Shown one piece after another: positions 8,691 to 17,042 of a stretch of DNA of 64,000 nucleotides. This DNA is from Candidatus Muiribacterium halophilum (lineage in GTDB: Bacteria > Muiribacteriota > Muiribacteriia > Muiribacteriales > Muiribacteriaceae). The number at the start of each line of letters is the position of its first letter. Positions within the stretch are counted from its first letter, which is position 1. Location: assembly GCA_023228995.1 (NCBI GenBank), contig JALOAD010000005.1, positions 62,001 to 126,000 of the forward strand. Direction: 5' to 3'. The notes below the pieces were generated by a model that ran no database searches, was not told the DNA's origin, and saw nothing but the letters and a program-made list of their open reading frames with translations. The translations under genes and the position numbers were made by a program.

Positions 8691-9556
8691 TATTTTCTCC
8701 TAAGCATCCTGTTTTTAAAAAACAATCTTAATTTTTTTATATAATCATCATGAGTAAAAATATCAACAAAATCAATACCATATTTTTTATAATTACTATT
8801 AAATTTACCCTCAGAAGAATTATACTCATTCATATACATAGCTCTATCACCATGAGCAACAGAGTAAATATCACCATTAAAACTCTGAACATCACCAAAG
8901 AAAAACTCAGGACATTCTTCCTCAATAATATCTTTAATCCTCAAACAAATAAGATCATGTTTTTTATTAAGCAATGAAAGTTTATGCCATGATTCAAATC
9001 CTAAAAAATCAGATATAAAGAAAACCACAGCTTTTCTCTTCTGAACTTTTAATATATGCTCAATAACCTCGTTATAATCTTTTTCAAACACTAAATTAGA
9101 ATTAGCAATATAATCTCTAAGAATTACCAAAGAATTTTTCAAACCCTTAGCAGGCTTTACATACTTTTTAACATTATTGTCAAAAAATACAGCACCAAGT
9201 TTATCTTTATTCTTCAAAGCTGAAAATTGTAAAATAGCTGATAATTCAGTAACAATTTCCTTTTTAGAACTATATTTAGAACCAAAATCCATAGATCTTG
9301 AAATATCAAGCACAAATAAAATAGTAAGCTCTCTTTCCTCTTCAAATTTTTTAACAAAAGGAGAATTAAACTTAGCAGTAGCTTTCCAATCAATAGCTCT
9401 ATAATCATCACCATGCTCATATTTTTTTAATTCAGCAAATTCAAGACCTTTACCCTTAAAAGCCGAATGATAAGCACCACCAAAAACCTCATCAACAAGA
9501 CGACTAGTCTTAATCTGAAGCTTATGGACTTTTGACATAAGTTTAGCAATTTCCAT
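8690..9556 (-). CDS. DUF58 domain protein (VWA-like) of the MoxR cluster
   Basis: A 288-residue soluble protein with the DUF58 signature HGDDYRAIDWKATAK (residues 48-62) followed by a VWA-like core whose MIDAS-type motif is DISRS from Asp84. DUF58 proteins nearly always sit next to a MoxR ATPase, as here: moxR ends 2 bases upstream of this start. They are thought to act as adaptors that the ATPase works on. The C-terminus is basic (KNRMLRRK). No membrane segment is visible. Confidence 0.9.
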   Translation of the reverse strand: MEIAKLMSKVHKLQIKTSRLVDEVFGGAYHSAFKGKGLEFAELKKYEHGDDYRAIDWKATAKFNSPFVKKFEEERELTILFVLDISRSMDFGSKYSSKKEIVTELSAILQFSALKNKDKLGAVFFDNNVKKYVKPAKGLKNSLVILRDYIANSNLVFEKDYNEVIEHILKVQKRKAVVFFISDFLGFESWHKLSLLNKKHDLICLRIKDIIEEECPEFFFGDVQSFNGDIYSVAHGDRAMYMNEYNSSEGKFNSNYKKYGIDFVDIFTHDDYIKKLRLFFKNRMLRRK

Positions 9557-9558
9557 AA

Positions 9559-10542
9559 TTATGGCACCTGCACATTATCAAGCATTTTTTTAATAATATC
9601 TTCAGAACTCATATCCTCAGCCTCAGCTTCATAAGAAGGAATAACCCTATGACGCAAAACATCATAAGCAATCATTTTTATATCTTCAGGAGTAACATAA
9701 CCCCGATGATTTATAAAAGCAAAAGCTTTACCAGCTTTAGTAAGATTAATCGAAGCTCTTGGAGAAGCACCATAAGAAATATAGTTTTTCCATTCAGTTA
9801 AACCATAATTTTCAGGAAATCTTGTTGAAAAAACAATATCAACAATGTAATCAAGAACTTTTTCATCAATATAAATTTTTTCAGTATATTCAGAAGCTTG
9901 TTTAAGTTGATTAACATCAGCAACTTTATTTAAAGTAACATCAGAACTAACACTCATACGCTTAATAATTTCTTTTTCTTCATCTTTAGACGGATATGAA
10001 ACAAATATTTTACTTAAAAACCTATCAACCTGAGCTTCAGGAAGAGGATAAGTACCTTCTTGTTCAATAGGGTTTTGAGTTGCAAGCACAAGAAAAGGTT
10101 CAGGAAGTTTGAAAGTTTCATTACCAATAGTAATTTGTTTTTCTTGCATTGCTTCCAAAAGTGCACTCTGAACTTTAGCAGGAGCACGATTTATTTCATC
10201 TGCAAGAATTATATTTGCAAAAATCGGACCTTTTTTAACTTCAAAATCACATTTTTGCTGATTATAAATAAGAGTACCAATAAGATCAGCAGGTTGAAGA
10301 TCAGGAGTAAATTGAATTCTTTTAAAAGACAAATCCATAACATCAGCTACAGTTTTAATAGTCATAGTTTTAGCTAATCCCGGAACTCCTTCAAGAAGAA
10401 TATGTCCATCACATAAAAAAGCCATTAAAATTGCATCTATCATTTTCTTTTGTCCAACAATCACTTTTCCAACTTCTCTTCTAATATTATCAATAAAAAG
10501 TGATTTTTCTCTAATCTGTTCATTCATACTAACAAGATCCAT
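9559..10542 (-). CDS. MoxR-family AAA+ ATPase
   Basis: AAA+ chaperone-type ATPase, 327 residues. Walker A is GVPGLAKT (52-59), Walker B is ILADEIN (about 112-118), sensor 1 is LATQNPIEQEG, and the C-terminal lid contains the family motif SPRASINL. It is first in the operon moxR-DUF58-BatD-like-batA-batB, with a TCTCC/GGAGA ribosome site just before the ATG. MoxR proteins are proposed to remodel or insert metal into VWA-domain partners; three such partners follow directly. Cytoplasmic. Confidence 0.95.
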   Translation of the reverse strand: MDLVSMNEQIREKSLFIDNIRREVGKVIVGQKKMIDAILMAFLCDGHILLEGVPGLAKTMTIKTVADVMDLSFKRIQFTPDLQPADLIGTLIYNQQKCDFEVKKGPIFANIILADEINRAPAKVQSALLEAMQEKQITIGNETFKLPEPFLVLATQNPIEQEGTYPLPEAQVDRFLSKIFVSYPSKDEEKEIIKRMSVSSDVTLNKVADVNQLKQASEYTEKIYIDEKVLDYIVDIVFSTRFPENYGLTEWKNYISYGASPRASINLTKAGKAFAFINHRGYVTPEDIKMIAYDVLRHRVIPSYEAEAEDMSSEDIIKKMLDNVQVP

Positions 10543-10957
10543 TTCTCCTCCAGTTTTTAAATATTATATCAAAAATATTAACGAAAACATATTGCAAAAA
10601 TTATGCCAGTGAAAATCGCAAGTGAAATGGTGAGATAGGTAACTCTAAAACAAAAATATTTTATTGCGATTTGAATATAATGCAAATTTTTTTGATGAAA
10701 TTATATCTATATAATAGATATTAAATTTTAATGCCAAAGAAACTGATGAATCCTAACTGCACTTTTTTGAGGAAGTTTAAGTTGATATTTATACGCATAT
10801 TTCCCTTATACCGCTCTTATACGCTTTTATACGCTTTTGTACCGCTCTTATACCACTTCCATTCTTTTTTGGTTTTTTTCCACAGTGTATGTGAGTTATT
10901 CAACAAAAAAAGAGTGCAAAAAAATTGCACTCTTTTTTATTTAAAATTTTATTAACA
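10543..10957. other. Gene-free region with tandem TATACGCTTTT phrases
   Basis: This 415-base region separates the Bat operon from the large lipoprotein gene. A tandem-like array at about 10787-10856 repeats variants of TTATACGCTTT and TTATACCGCTC at irregular 10-20 base spacing; the same phrase recurs singly at 42849-42862. An inverted repeat TATCTAT-ATA-ATAGATA lies at 10704-10720. A short plus-strand frame crosses the array but is made of the repeat and is not credible as a gene. The right end is a terminator. Confidence 0.5.
10905..10938 (-). terminator. Rho-independent terminator of the GLUG lipoprotein gene
   Basis: Perfect 8-base G+C-containing stem GAGTGCAA / TTGCACTC (10912-10919 with 10925-10932), a 5-base loop, and A and T runs on either side that make it work in both directions. 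It lies 20 bases after the stop of the lipoprotein gene. Confidence 0.9.
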
Positions 10958-13639
10958 TTATCTTAAAAACGGATAACCATTATTAGTAACTCCATCAATA
11001 TTCCATATTGTAGTAAAATCCCAACCGGCATCTGTGAATGTGGATTCAGTCTTCATTTCAACAGTTGTCTTACCAGTTCCACCACCCGATGATGATGCCT
11101 GTCCTGAGGTTACTGTATCCCAGTAACTTGATGTTATTGTTGCACCTCCTACATTAGATGATATTAATCCACCTAAATTATCAGCATTACTAAGGTGACC
11201 TATTGAATAACAGTTTATTATACTTCCTTCATTATCCGCCCATTTACCAATTAATCCACCTAGTTGTGAAAAACAGTTAGAACCAGTTAAATTTCCTGTT
11301 GCATAGCAGTTTCTTACTGTTGTAGTTTCACCAGTGTTCTGGACTAAGGCTATAAGTCCTCCTCCTGATGTGGTAGTATTGACACTGACATTTCCAGTTG
11401 CATAACAGAATTCAATCAAAATATCTTTCGCGAAAGAATCTACCCAGCCTACTAATCCACCTACCAAACGATAACCGTTTACATTTGCAGTTGAATAGGA
11501 AGATGTTAAAGCTGCATCTTTGAGAATACCTATAAGCCCACCAGCTTCATAACTTCCTGTCTGGGTAACTGTTCCGGCTGAATGACAGGCTGATATATCT
11601 GCCTCACTTTTTCCTATAAATCCGCCTACTAATTTTCCTGTAATATTAATATCAGTACTTGAATTTGTAATTGTCAGTCCTGCTCCGGCTTTTCCTATTA
11701 AACCACCGGCTTCTCCGGCTCCTGATGCTGTTATTGTTCCGCTAACAGAACAATTTATGACGTCTGGTGTTTGTAATGTAACAGCTCCAATTTCTCCGGC
11801 TAATCCACCTATATACTGTTTTCCTGAAATGGACACATTTGTCAGGCTTATATTTTTTATATAATCAGATAAAAATACTTTTCCGAATAATCCTAAATAT
11901 TCTCCTTCCGGATTGTTTATTGTAAGATTTGATATTGTACAATTGTTTCCGTCAAGATTTCCATAAAAATAACTTTCAGGATTTCCAATTGGTTGCCAAC
12001 CGGTTCCTTCATTATAAGGTGCAATTCCAAGATCTATGTCAGCTGTGAGTTTGTAGTATTTTCCAGGTATATTTCTCATATTATCAAGCTGTGCTGCGGT
12101 TGAGATCTCATAAGGGTCTTCTGAAGTTCCAGTTCCTCCGGCAAAATCTCCTGTAAACAATGCTGTTACGATTAATGCCGAGGTAATATTGGTATCTGCC
12201 CTTGTTGGTGTTGTTAAATTATCTGACCATTTAACAAATCTGTATCCTGTGTCCGGTACTGCTGTGACAGTTGTTCCATCAGAACCATGTGTTATTGTCT
12301 GAGTAGCTGTTCCTGATATTGTTCCACCATCACCTGCTGAATAATTTAAATTATATTGTGTGTTTATTGTAAAATAAGCAGTCAGAGTAACTTCTCGTGT
12401 CGGCATTGTATAAACAAATGGATTCTGTTGTGATATTATGTCATCACCTTCTCTGAAAGCCAGAAAAACATAATTTGTAGATGGATTTGCTGTTATCTCT
12501 ATTGTCTGTCCACAGGAGTATAATCCCCCTTGTGTTATTGTGCCATTTCCGTCTGTTGCAAGTGTAAGCTTATAAGTCTTGTCCGAAATAATAGTATTCT
12601 GAGTAACACTGTTAAGATAAGAAGTCGGATCTGCTCCACCGGCATTTGTTATCTCTGTTGCAGTATTAGAGATAATTGTGTTTTTATCGAAAATACTCTT
12701 GAAATTATCTGTAATATATGTTGCTATTCCTAGTTTTAGAGTGTTTATAGAGTTTTCGTCAGTATCTATATTATTTTCAATTGATGTCTTTAATTCTGAT
12801 ATTATACTTCCTGAAATCGATGATGTAATGGTATCAATTGTCTTATTATTGACTGATACTGCTGTTTTTACAAGATTCTGTATATCAAATTCCGGTTCTC
12901 CTGAAGGTATCAGGGTCTTTAATCTGTTATATTTTTCAACACTCAAAACTGATTTGATGTTTGAAGCTATAGGAGTTAAAATTTCTTTTAAATCATCTTT
13001 TTTATTATCATTGGTAATTGCATTACTTACAGAAGGGTTTTCCAATAATTCCAGAAGTCCATTTACAGCTATTGCTGCCTGAAGTATTCTAAGATGTTCA
13101 TGATCAGGCTCTTCACTATTTTGTGGTAAATGTGCCATTGGATCTGATAATATATCAGAAGCTGTTATCTCTGTTGTAAAATTAAATACTTCATTTAAAA
13201 GTGTTGCAACTTCTTCTTTTGATAATTTGTATTTTGAGCTAAGAGTTGTTAATGGGGATAATATAACTCTACCATTTTCGTCTTTTGCTTCTGCAATACT
13301 TTCAAGTAAAGGGCCTGTATAATTTATACCATTATGTTTTCCTTTAAATTCAGCATGCATTACAATTTTTTGACCTTTAATTATTTCTGTTGAAAACTCA
13401 AATTCACCACTATCATTAGAAAGACCAGATATTATTTCATTTGTATCAATTATTCCATTTTCATTTACAGAATCTATAAAAAACTTTGCTCCTATAATAT
13501 AAGGATCTACTGCAACTCCAGTTTTTGAAAGAGTTTCAGATTCTGTATTAGGAGTTGTTCCGCCACCTCCACCACAACCTATAATTAACGCTATTAACAA
13601 TAAATATAATAATAATATTAAATTATTTTTTTTAATCAT
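10958..13639 (-). CDS. Large surface lipoprotein with InlB-like B repeats and GLUG repeats
   Basis: An 893-residue predicted lipoprotein. The signal peptide ends in a lipobox with Cys22 (ALIIGC), followed by a glycine run. Residues about 35-350 are an unfamiliar, helix-rich region. About 355-495 hold two divergent InlB B-type/Listeria-Bacteroides repeats (e.g. GYRFVKWSDN, NYVFLAFREGDD). At about 498-520 is the GTGTSEDPYEISTAAQL linker typical of proteins with GLUG repeats, and about 600-860 contain several GLUG units (GGLIGKAG, GGFIGKSEAD, GGLIGILKDAA, GGLVGWVDS). Such proteins are cell-surface adhesin-like. Its G+C is visibly higher and its codon use differs from all neighbours, and it borders an IS-derived region: a likely horizontal acquisition. 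Confidence 0.9.
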   Translation of the reverse strand: MIKKNNLILLLYLLLIALIIGCGGGGGTTPNTESETLSKTGVAVDPYIIGAKFFIDSVNENGIIDTNEIISGLSNDSGEFEFSTEIIKGQKIVMHAEFKGKHNGINYTGPLLESIAEAKDENGRVILSPLTTLSSKYKLSKEEVATLLNEVFNFTTEITASDILSDPMAHLPQNSEEPDHEHLRILQAAIAVNGLLELLENPSVSNAITNDNKKDDLKEILTPIASNIKSVLSVEKYNRLKTLIPSGEPEFDIQNLVKTAVSVNNKTIDTITSSISGSIISELKTSIENNIDTDENSINTLKLGIATYITDNFKSIFDKNTIISNTATEITNAGGADPTSYLNSVTQNTIISDKTYKLTLATDGNGTITQGGLYSCGQTIEITANPSTNYVFLAFREGDDIISQQNPFVYTMPTREVTLTAYFTINTQYNLNYSAGDGGTISGTATQTITHGSDGTTVTAVPDTGYRFVKWSDNLTTPTRADTNITSALIVTALFTGDFAGGTGTSEDPYEISTAAQLDNMRNIPGKYYKLTADIDLGIAPYNEGTGWQPIGNPESYFYGNLDGNNCTISNLTINNPEGEYLGLFGKVFLSDYIKNISLTNVSISGKQYIGGLAGEIGAVTLQTPDVINCSVSGTITASGAGEAGGLIGKAGAGLTITNSSTDINITGKLVGGFIGKSEADISACHSAGTVTQTGSYEAGGLIGILKDAALTSSYSTANVNGYRLVGGLVGWVDSFAKDILIEFCYATGNVSVNTTTSGGGLIALVQNTGETTTVRNCYATGNLTGSNCFSQLGGLIGKWADNEGSIINCYSIGHLSNADNLGGLISSNVGGATITSSYWDTVTSGQASSSGGGTGKTTVEMKTESTFTDAGWDFTTIWNIDGVTNNGYPFLR

Positions 13640-13796
13640 AATAACCTCACATATTTTTTTTTACAACAAGTTATATAATATCAGAAAAAAGTATATTTTT
13701 CAAGGTTAATCAGTGGTTATAGGAGTGTTATTACTCGGAAAATCCTGAGCAGGTTATTTTTCATTTCTTACACAAGTTACAAGCCAAAATCATTAG

Positions 13797-14508
13797 TGTC
13801 CAAGAAAATTTTTGAAAATATTATTTGGTATAAAATATTGAATTTAATGTTCAAATAAGTAAGAGAACAAACTATCAACTGCACCACTCAAAAAATCACA
13901 TCCAATAATTTTTTTCGTTACCATTTCAGTCTAACAATACATCCTGTATTGTTTATTTCAATATGCTAGTGATTTCAAGTGTTTAGTATTATATAAATAT
14001 TACAATTCAACTCTTCGTATTTATGTTAATTTTACGCAGAAACTACTGCTGCACATTTTTGTTTTTATTCCATGAATTTTCAGAATATTATTTCGCAAAT
14101 TGAAATAACGACTTCATGAATTGCTGTTGATAGTTTTTCTCTTCCATGTTTTCAAATAGATGTATATAAAAAATATCAAGCAAAAGATCTTTAGAATTTT
14201 ATGCTTTAGATTTTATATGAAGATTAAAAAAATATATCCTGCAACAATTACGAGAACTCGTTAGAAATTTTTCAACATGTAAACAATAAAGATATTATGA
14301 AAACTTTAAGTTTATTATAATATAAAAATATGAAACATCAGAAAAATTTCTAAAAATACATGGAGGTATTTTAGAGTGCGAAGTATAATGAAAAAAATTA
14401 TTGGATTTAATTTTTTGAATGGTGTAGCAGGATAGATGTTTTTTAATCACATTTTCAGGAGGTAAAATAACGAAAGGTGCTGAAGGATAAATTTTTCTTG
14501 GACAGCAG
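13797..14508. mobile_element. Decayed insertion sequence with terminal inverted repeats
   Basis: The left end GTGTCCAAGAAAATTTTT matches the reverse complement of the right end (CTGTCCAAGAAAAATTT), giving about 15 bases of imperfect terminal inverted repeat about 710 bases apart. Between them are only broken frames. One segment, 14219-14276, reads RLKKY..QQLRELVRNFS and is about 85% identical to 42631-42686 elsewhere in the window, as expected for fragments of the same transposase gene. I cannot assign the IS family. Confidence 0.45.
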
Positions 14509-14520
14509 TGTTCCAATATA

Positions 14521-14579
14521 TTAAATAAAAGACAGATGTGTCATAAAAAGATTTATGTAAACATCTGTCTTTTATTTAA
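14521..14579. other. 59-base extended hairpin
   Basis: A perfect 19-base inverted repeat (14521-14539 with 14561-14579; core AAAAGACAGATGT) whose 21-base centre contains a second stem CATAAA-AAGA-TTTATG (14542-14557). It lies directly right of the decayed IS end. A run rich in T (TCTTTTATTT) could make it a terminator on the plus strand, and the A-rich left arm makes it one on the minus strand, but no gene ends nearby. A miniature mobile element or a structured RNA is also possible. Confidence 0.6.
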
Positions 14580-14750
14580 TAAACCTGAGAATCCACCGGT
14601 TCAGTAAATTTTGGTAAAAAGAAAAAAATCTGAAAAAATAATAGTTTTTGATTTATCTGTGAAAATCCGTTTTATCCGTGGTGAGAAAAGAGCTTTTTGT
14701 TAGTGGTTTGTGGGGTTGTGAGATAGTGAAGAAACCGAAAAGTAAAAACT

Positions 14751-14826
14751 GGATTCCCATATTCATGGGAATGACAGAACTAAAAATATAATCAGATCCC
14801 GGCCCAGAAACTTCACCGGGATGACA
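14751..14826. repeat. Two adjacent palindromic ...GGGAATGACA / CCGGGATGACA elements
   Basis: GGATTCCCATATTCATGGGAATGACA (in two parts, 14751-14776) and the GATCCCGGCCC...CACCGGGATGACA element at 14793-14826. Both are imperfect palindromes ending in ATGACA. The second belongs to the family also found at 5730, 16979, 42731 and 59043. Confidence 0.7.
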
Positions 14827-15061
14827 TTATATTGAATAAATTTAATATTCATAATTTTTTTGTGATTATTTATAAATTTTTTTTGGGACAGTAGTGTACT
14901 TTTCCAATAGTCAACTTTTAAGTATTTTTGAATTTCATGACAAACTTAAAAATATCCAACACTTCTATTTAAAACCGGGAAAGAGTAAATGAAATATTAT
15001 TTTTTACTTTGTTGAGTTTGTTTTTTTCTGATATACTTTATAAAAAAATCGGAGGAATTCT

Positions 15062-15820
15062 ATGATTGATTTTGATAACCTTCCAGAACCACAAACTTTT
15101 AATAATGATTCAGATGGTATTACGAAAAAAACTACACATGGTACTGGTATTGTATCTGAGTTTTTTTCTGAAAATGTTACTTATATTGAATGTGATGAAA
15201 TAGATTTATCTCTTTTAATGGCAAATCTTAATAACCCTAAATTCAAAAGTAATCTTGATATGGGTATTCCTGGTATTGAAACTATTGAAAAAAATAATGA
15301 GTATATTAGAATGGAAAGATCAGCATTAATTCATAATAGAATTGTTAAGTTTGAAAAGGGTGGAGAAAAAGAAGATAGTTATAATAAACTTGTTAAAACT
15401 ACATTTTTTATATTTGAAGATTTTATTGCTGCTACTGGTGATTCAAAAGCTATTAAAAATACAATGGATTTTTTATCAGACATCCTACTTTTCCAACTTA
15501 CTCCAGTAATTCCAACAGAAATTGCTATGTTAAGAATTCCTGATAGATTTGAAACTATTGAAAACATTACAATTGACAGAGTTAAACACACTAATATTAA
15601 AAAAATTACAATATATGGTAGAGCTCAGGATATATCTGACCTTGATATTAAATTCCCAGGTTATGATGTTTCTTCTGTAACTGGTGTTATGAATACTAAA
15701 ACTGATGAAAGAAGGATTAAAATCAGTAAAACTGGTAAAATTTCATTTTACAAACTTAAAGATAAACCTTTATATATTGAACATTTGAAATTTGGACATT
15801 CTCTTTTCTTTTCTGAATGA
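15062..15820 (+). CDS. Hypothetical protein coupled to a glycosyltransferase
   Basis: A 252-residue soluble protein I do not recognise. It has no signal peptide or membrane segment; the middle is hydrophobic and mixed alpha/beta, and the first 40 residues are acidic and probably flexible. The start is well supported by GGAGG at 15052-15056. Its stop overlaps the start of the glycosyltransferase by 4 bases (ATGA), so the two are made together and it may work in the same surface-polysaccharide or glycosylation step. It is one of the few plus-strand genes of this half of the window and follows the IS-rich gap. Confidence 0.75.
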   Translation: MIDFDNLPEPQTFNNDSDGITKKTTHGTGIVSEFFSENVTYIECDEIDLSLLMANLNNPKFKSNLDMGIPGIETIEKNNEYIRMERSALIHNRIVKFEKGGEKEDSYNKLVKTTFFIFEDFIAATGDSKAIKNTMDFLSDILLFQLTPVIPTEIAMLRIPDRFETIENITIDRVKHTNIKKITIYGRAQDISDLDIKFPGYDVSSVTGVMNTKTDERRIKISKTGKISFYKLKDKPLYIEHLKFGHSLFFSE

Positions 15821-16917
15821 AAGTTTTAGTATTATCTCCTTTTATTCCTAGAGAAAATACAGGCGGGAGCGGGTTAAAGCTTCTTTTTACCCTTTCCTGC
15901 CTTAAAATTTTATATAGTAATATTACTTTGATCACTTATTATACTGATAAAAAAGATCTTTTTTATTTAAAACAATTTAGTGTTAAAAATAAAATTGTTA
16001 TTAAAGCTCAAAAAAAAGATACACGGTTTTCTTTAAATAATATTCATTATATTAATAGATTTTTTTCTAAAAAAATTAAACGTTTTTTATGTGATAATCA
16101 AAATAATTATGATTTTATTTATATTGATTCTATGTTTTTTTCTTTATTTAAAAAATATATTAAAAAACCTTTTATTGTTGATTTTCATAATTTTCATACT
16201 GATTTACTATTTAATCATATAAAAAACACTATAAATCCTCTAAAAAAAGCTTTTATTTACTATCAATACTTGATTACAAAAAATTTTGAAAAAAATTTAA
16301 TTGGTGATTGTAATGTTAAAAAAGTTATTACTGGGGAAATTCCTCTAAAATATCAAGGTTTTATTAAAAATTACTTTAAATTAATTCCATTTTCTATTGT
16401 AAATGATTTTAAAATAAGAAATTTACAAAAAGAAAGTAATTTTAATTTATTATTTACTGGTAATTTTAATTGGTTACCTAATATTCAGGCTTTAAAGATA
16501 ATTAAAGAAATGGCTTTTTTAAATTTAAATTTAAAATTTAATATTGTTGGAAAAAACATTCCTGAAGATCTTTATCCTGATAATATTTTTATATGGAATA
16601 ATCCTTCTAATACTGAGGTTTTTTTTAAAAAATTTAATGTGTTTTTTTCTCCTATTGAAAATGGTTCTGGTATTAATATTAAAATTCTTCAAGCTTTAAA
16701 ACATAATAATATTGTTATTGCACATAAAAACACTCTTATTAGAATGCCGTTTCTTGAAGGATATATTTTGACTTATTCAAATAATGTTGAATTACAAGAG
16801 ATTTTTGATAATTTCGATAATATTGAAAATACTAGTTTTAAAAAATTACAAACACTAATAAATTACATGGAAGATAATAAAAATCAATATATAGAGTTTA
16901 TAGTAAAAAAAAATTAA
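15817..16917 (+). CDS. Glycosyltransferase, GT4-like (GT-B fold)
   Basis: A 366-residue protein that probably transfers a sugar from a nucleotide donor. The N-terminal half begins MKVLVLSPFIPRENTGGSGL, as in GT-B enzymes that start with a beta strand and a Gly-rich loop. The C-terminal half has LLFTGNFNWLPNIQALK and the donor-site region PIENGSGINIKILQAL, typical of GT4 enzymes (E-x7-E region with Gly-Ser-Gly). Acceptor and donor cannot be predicted. It is coupled to the unknown upstream gene. The base composition is extremely AT-rich. No terminator is seen downstream. Confidence 0.85.
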   Translation: MKVLVLSPFIPRENTGGSGLKLLFTLSCLKILYSNITLITYYTDKKDLFYLKQFSVKNKIVIKAQKKDTRFSLNNIHYINRFFSKKIKRFLCDNQNNYDFIYIDSMFFSLFKKYIKKPFIVDFHNFHTDLLFNHIKNTINPLKKAFIYYQYLITKNFEKNLIGDCNVKKVITGEIPLKYQGFIKNYFKLIPFSIVNDFKIRNLQKESNFNLLFTGNFNWLPNIQALKIIKEMAFLNLNLKFNIVGKNIPEDLYPDNIFIWNNPSNTEVFFKKFNVFFSPIENGSGINIKILQALKHNNIVIAHKNTLIRMPFLEGYILTYSNNVELQEIFDNFDNIENTSFKKLQTLINYMEDNKNQYIEFIVKKN

Positions 16918-16978
16918 AAACCTGCGAAATAGTTAATACAGTTAGCACAGCTAAAGCTGTTAGTTAGAAAACATAAAA

Positions 16979-17011
16979 CAGATCCCGGCTCAGGAGCATA
17001 AAAAGATGACA
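16979..17011. repeat. Degenerate copy of the GATCCCGGCTC palindromic repeat
   Basis: The left half (CAGATCCCGGCTCAG split over 16979-16993) is intact; the right half has decayed to AAAAAGATGACA, so the palindrome is lost. It lies between the glycosyltransferase and the convergent rex gene. Confidence 0.55.
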
Positions 17012-17042
17012 ATGCTAGAACCACACTTGGGCAATAAAAATG

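Larger units (their letters stand above)
13640..15061. other. 1.4-kb gene-free region: IS remnants, hairpins and dispersed repeats
   Basis: No intact gene is present. From left to right: a small perfect hairpin AACAATAC-ATCCT-GTATTGTT at 13933-13953; a decayed insertion sequence between inverted ends at about 13797 and 14508; a 59-base near-perfect hairpin at 14521-14579; a diverged copy of the CCGTGTAATCCGTGG repeat at 14649-14690; two palindromic elements at 14751-14776 and 14793-14826; and a solo IS-end-like sequence at 14876-14900. A plus-strand promoter for the gene at 15062 probably lies in the last 100 bases. Confidence 0.65.

Noticed and set aside
10731-10955. A 74-codon plus-strand frame
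   Set aside because: It consists of the TATACGCTTTT array and runs into the terminator of the lipoprotein gene; there is no ribosome site or recognisable domain.
12678-13082. A 134-codon plus-strand frame opposite the GLUG lipoprotein
   Set aside because: Antisense to a well-supported coding gene, with no ribosome site and no domain similarity.
14295-14516. A 73-codon minus-strand frame in the gene-free region
   Set aside because: It lies inside the decayed IS, antisense to the apparent transposase direction, with no ribosome site.
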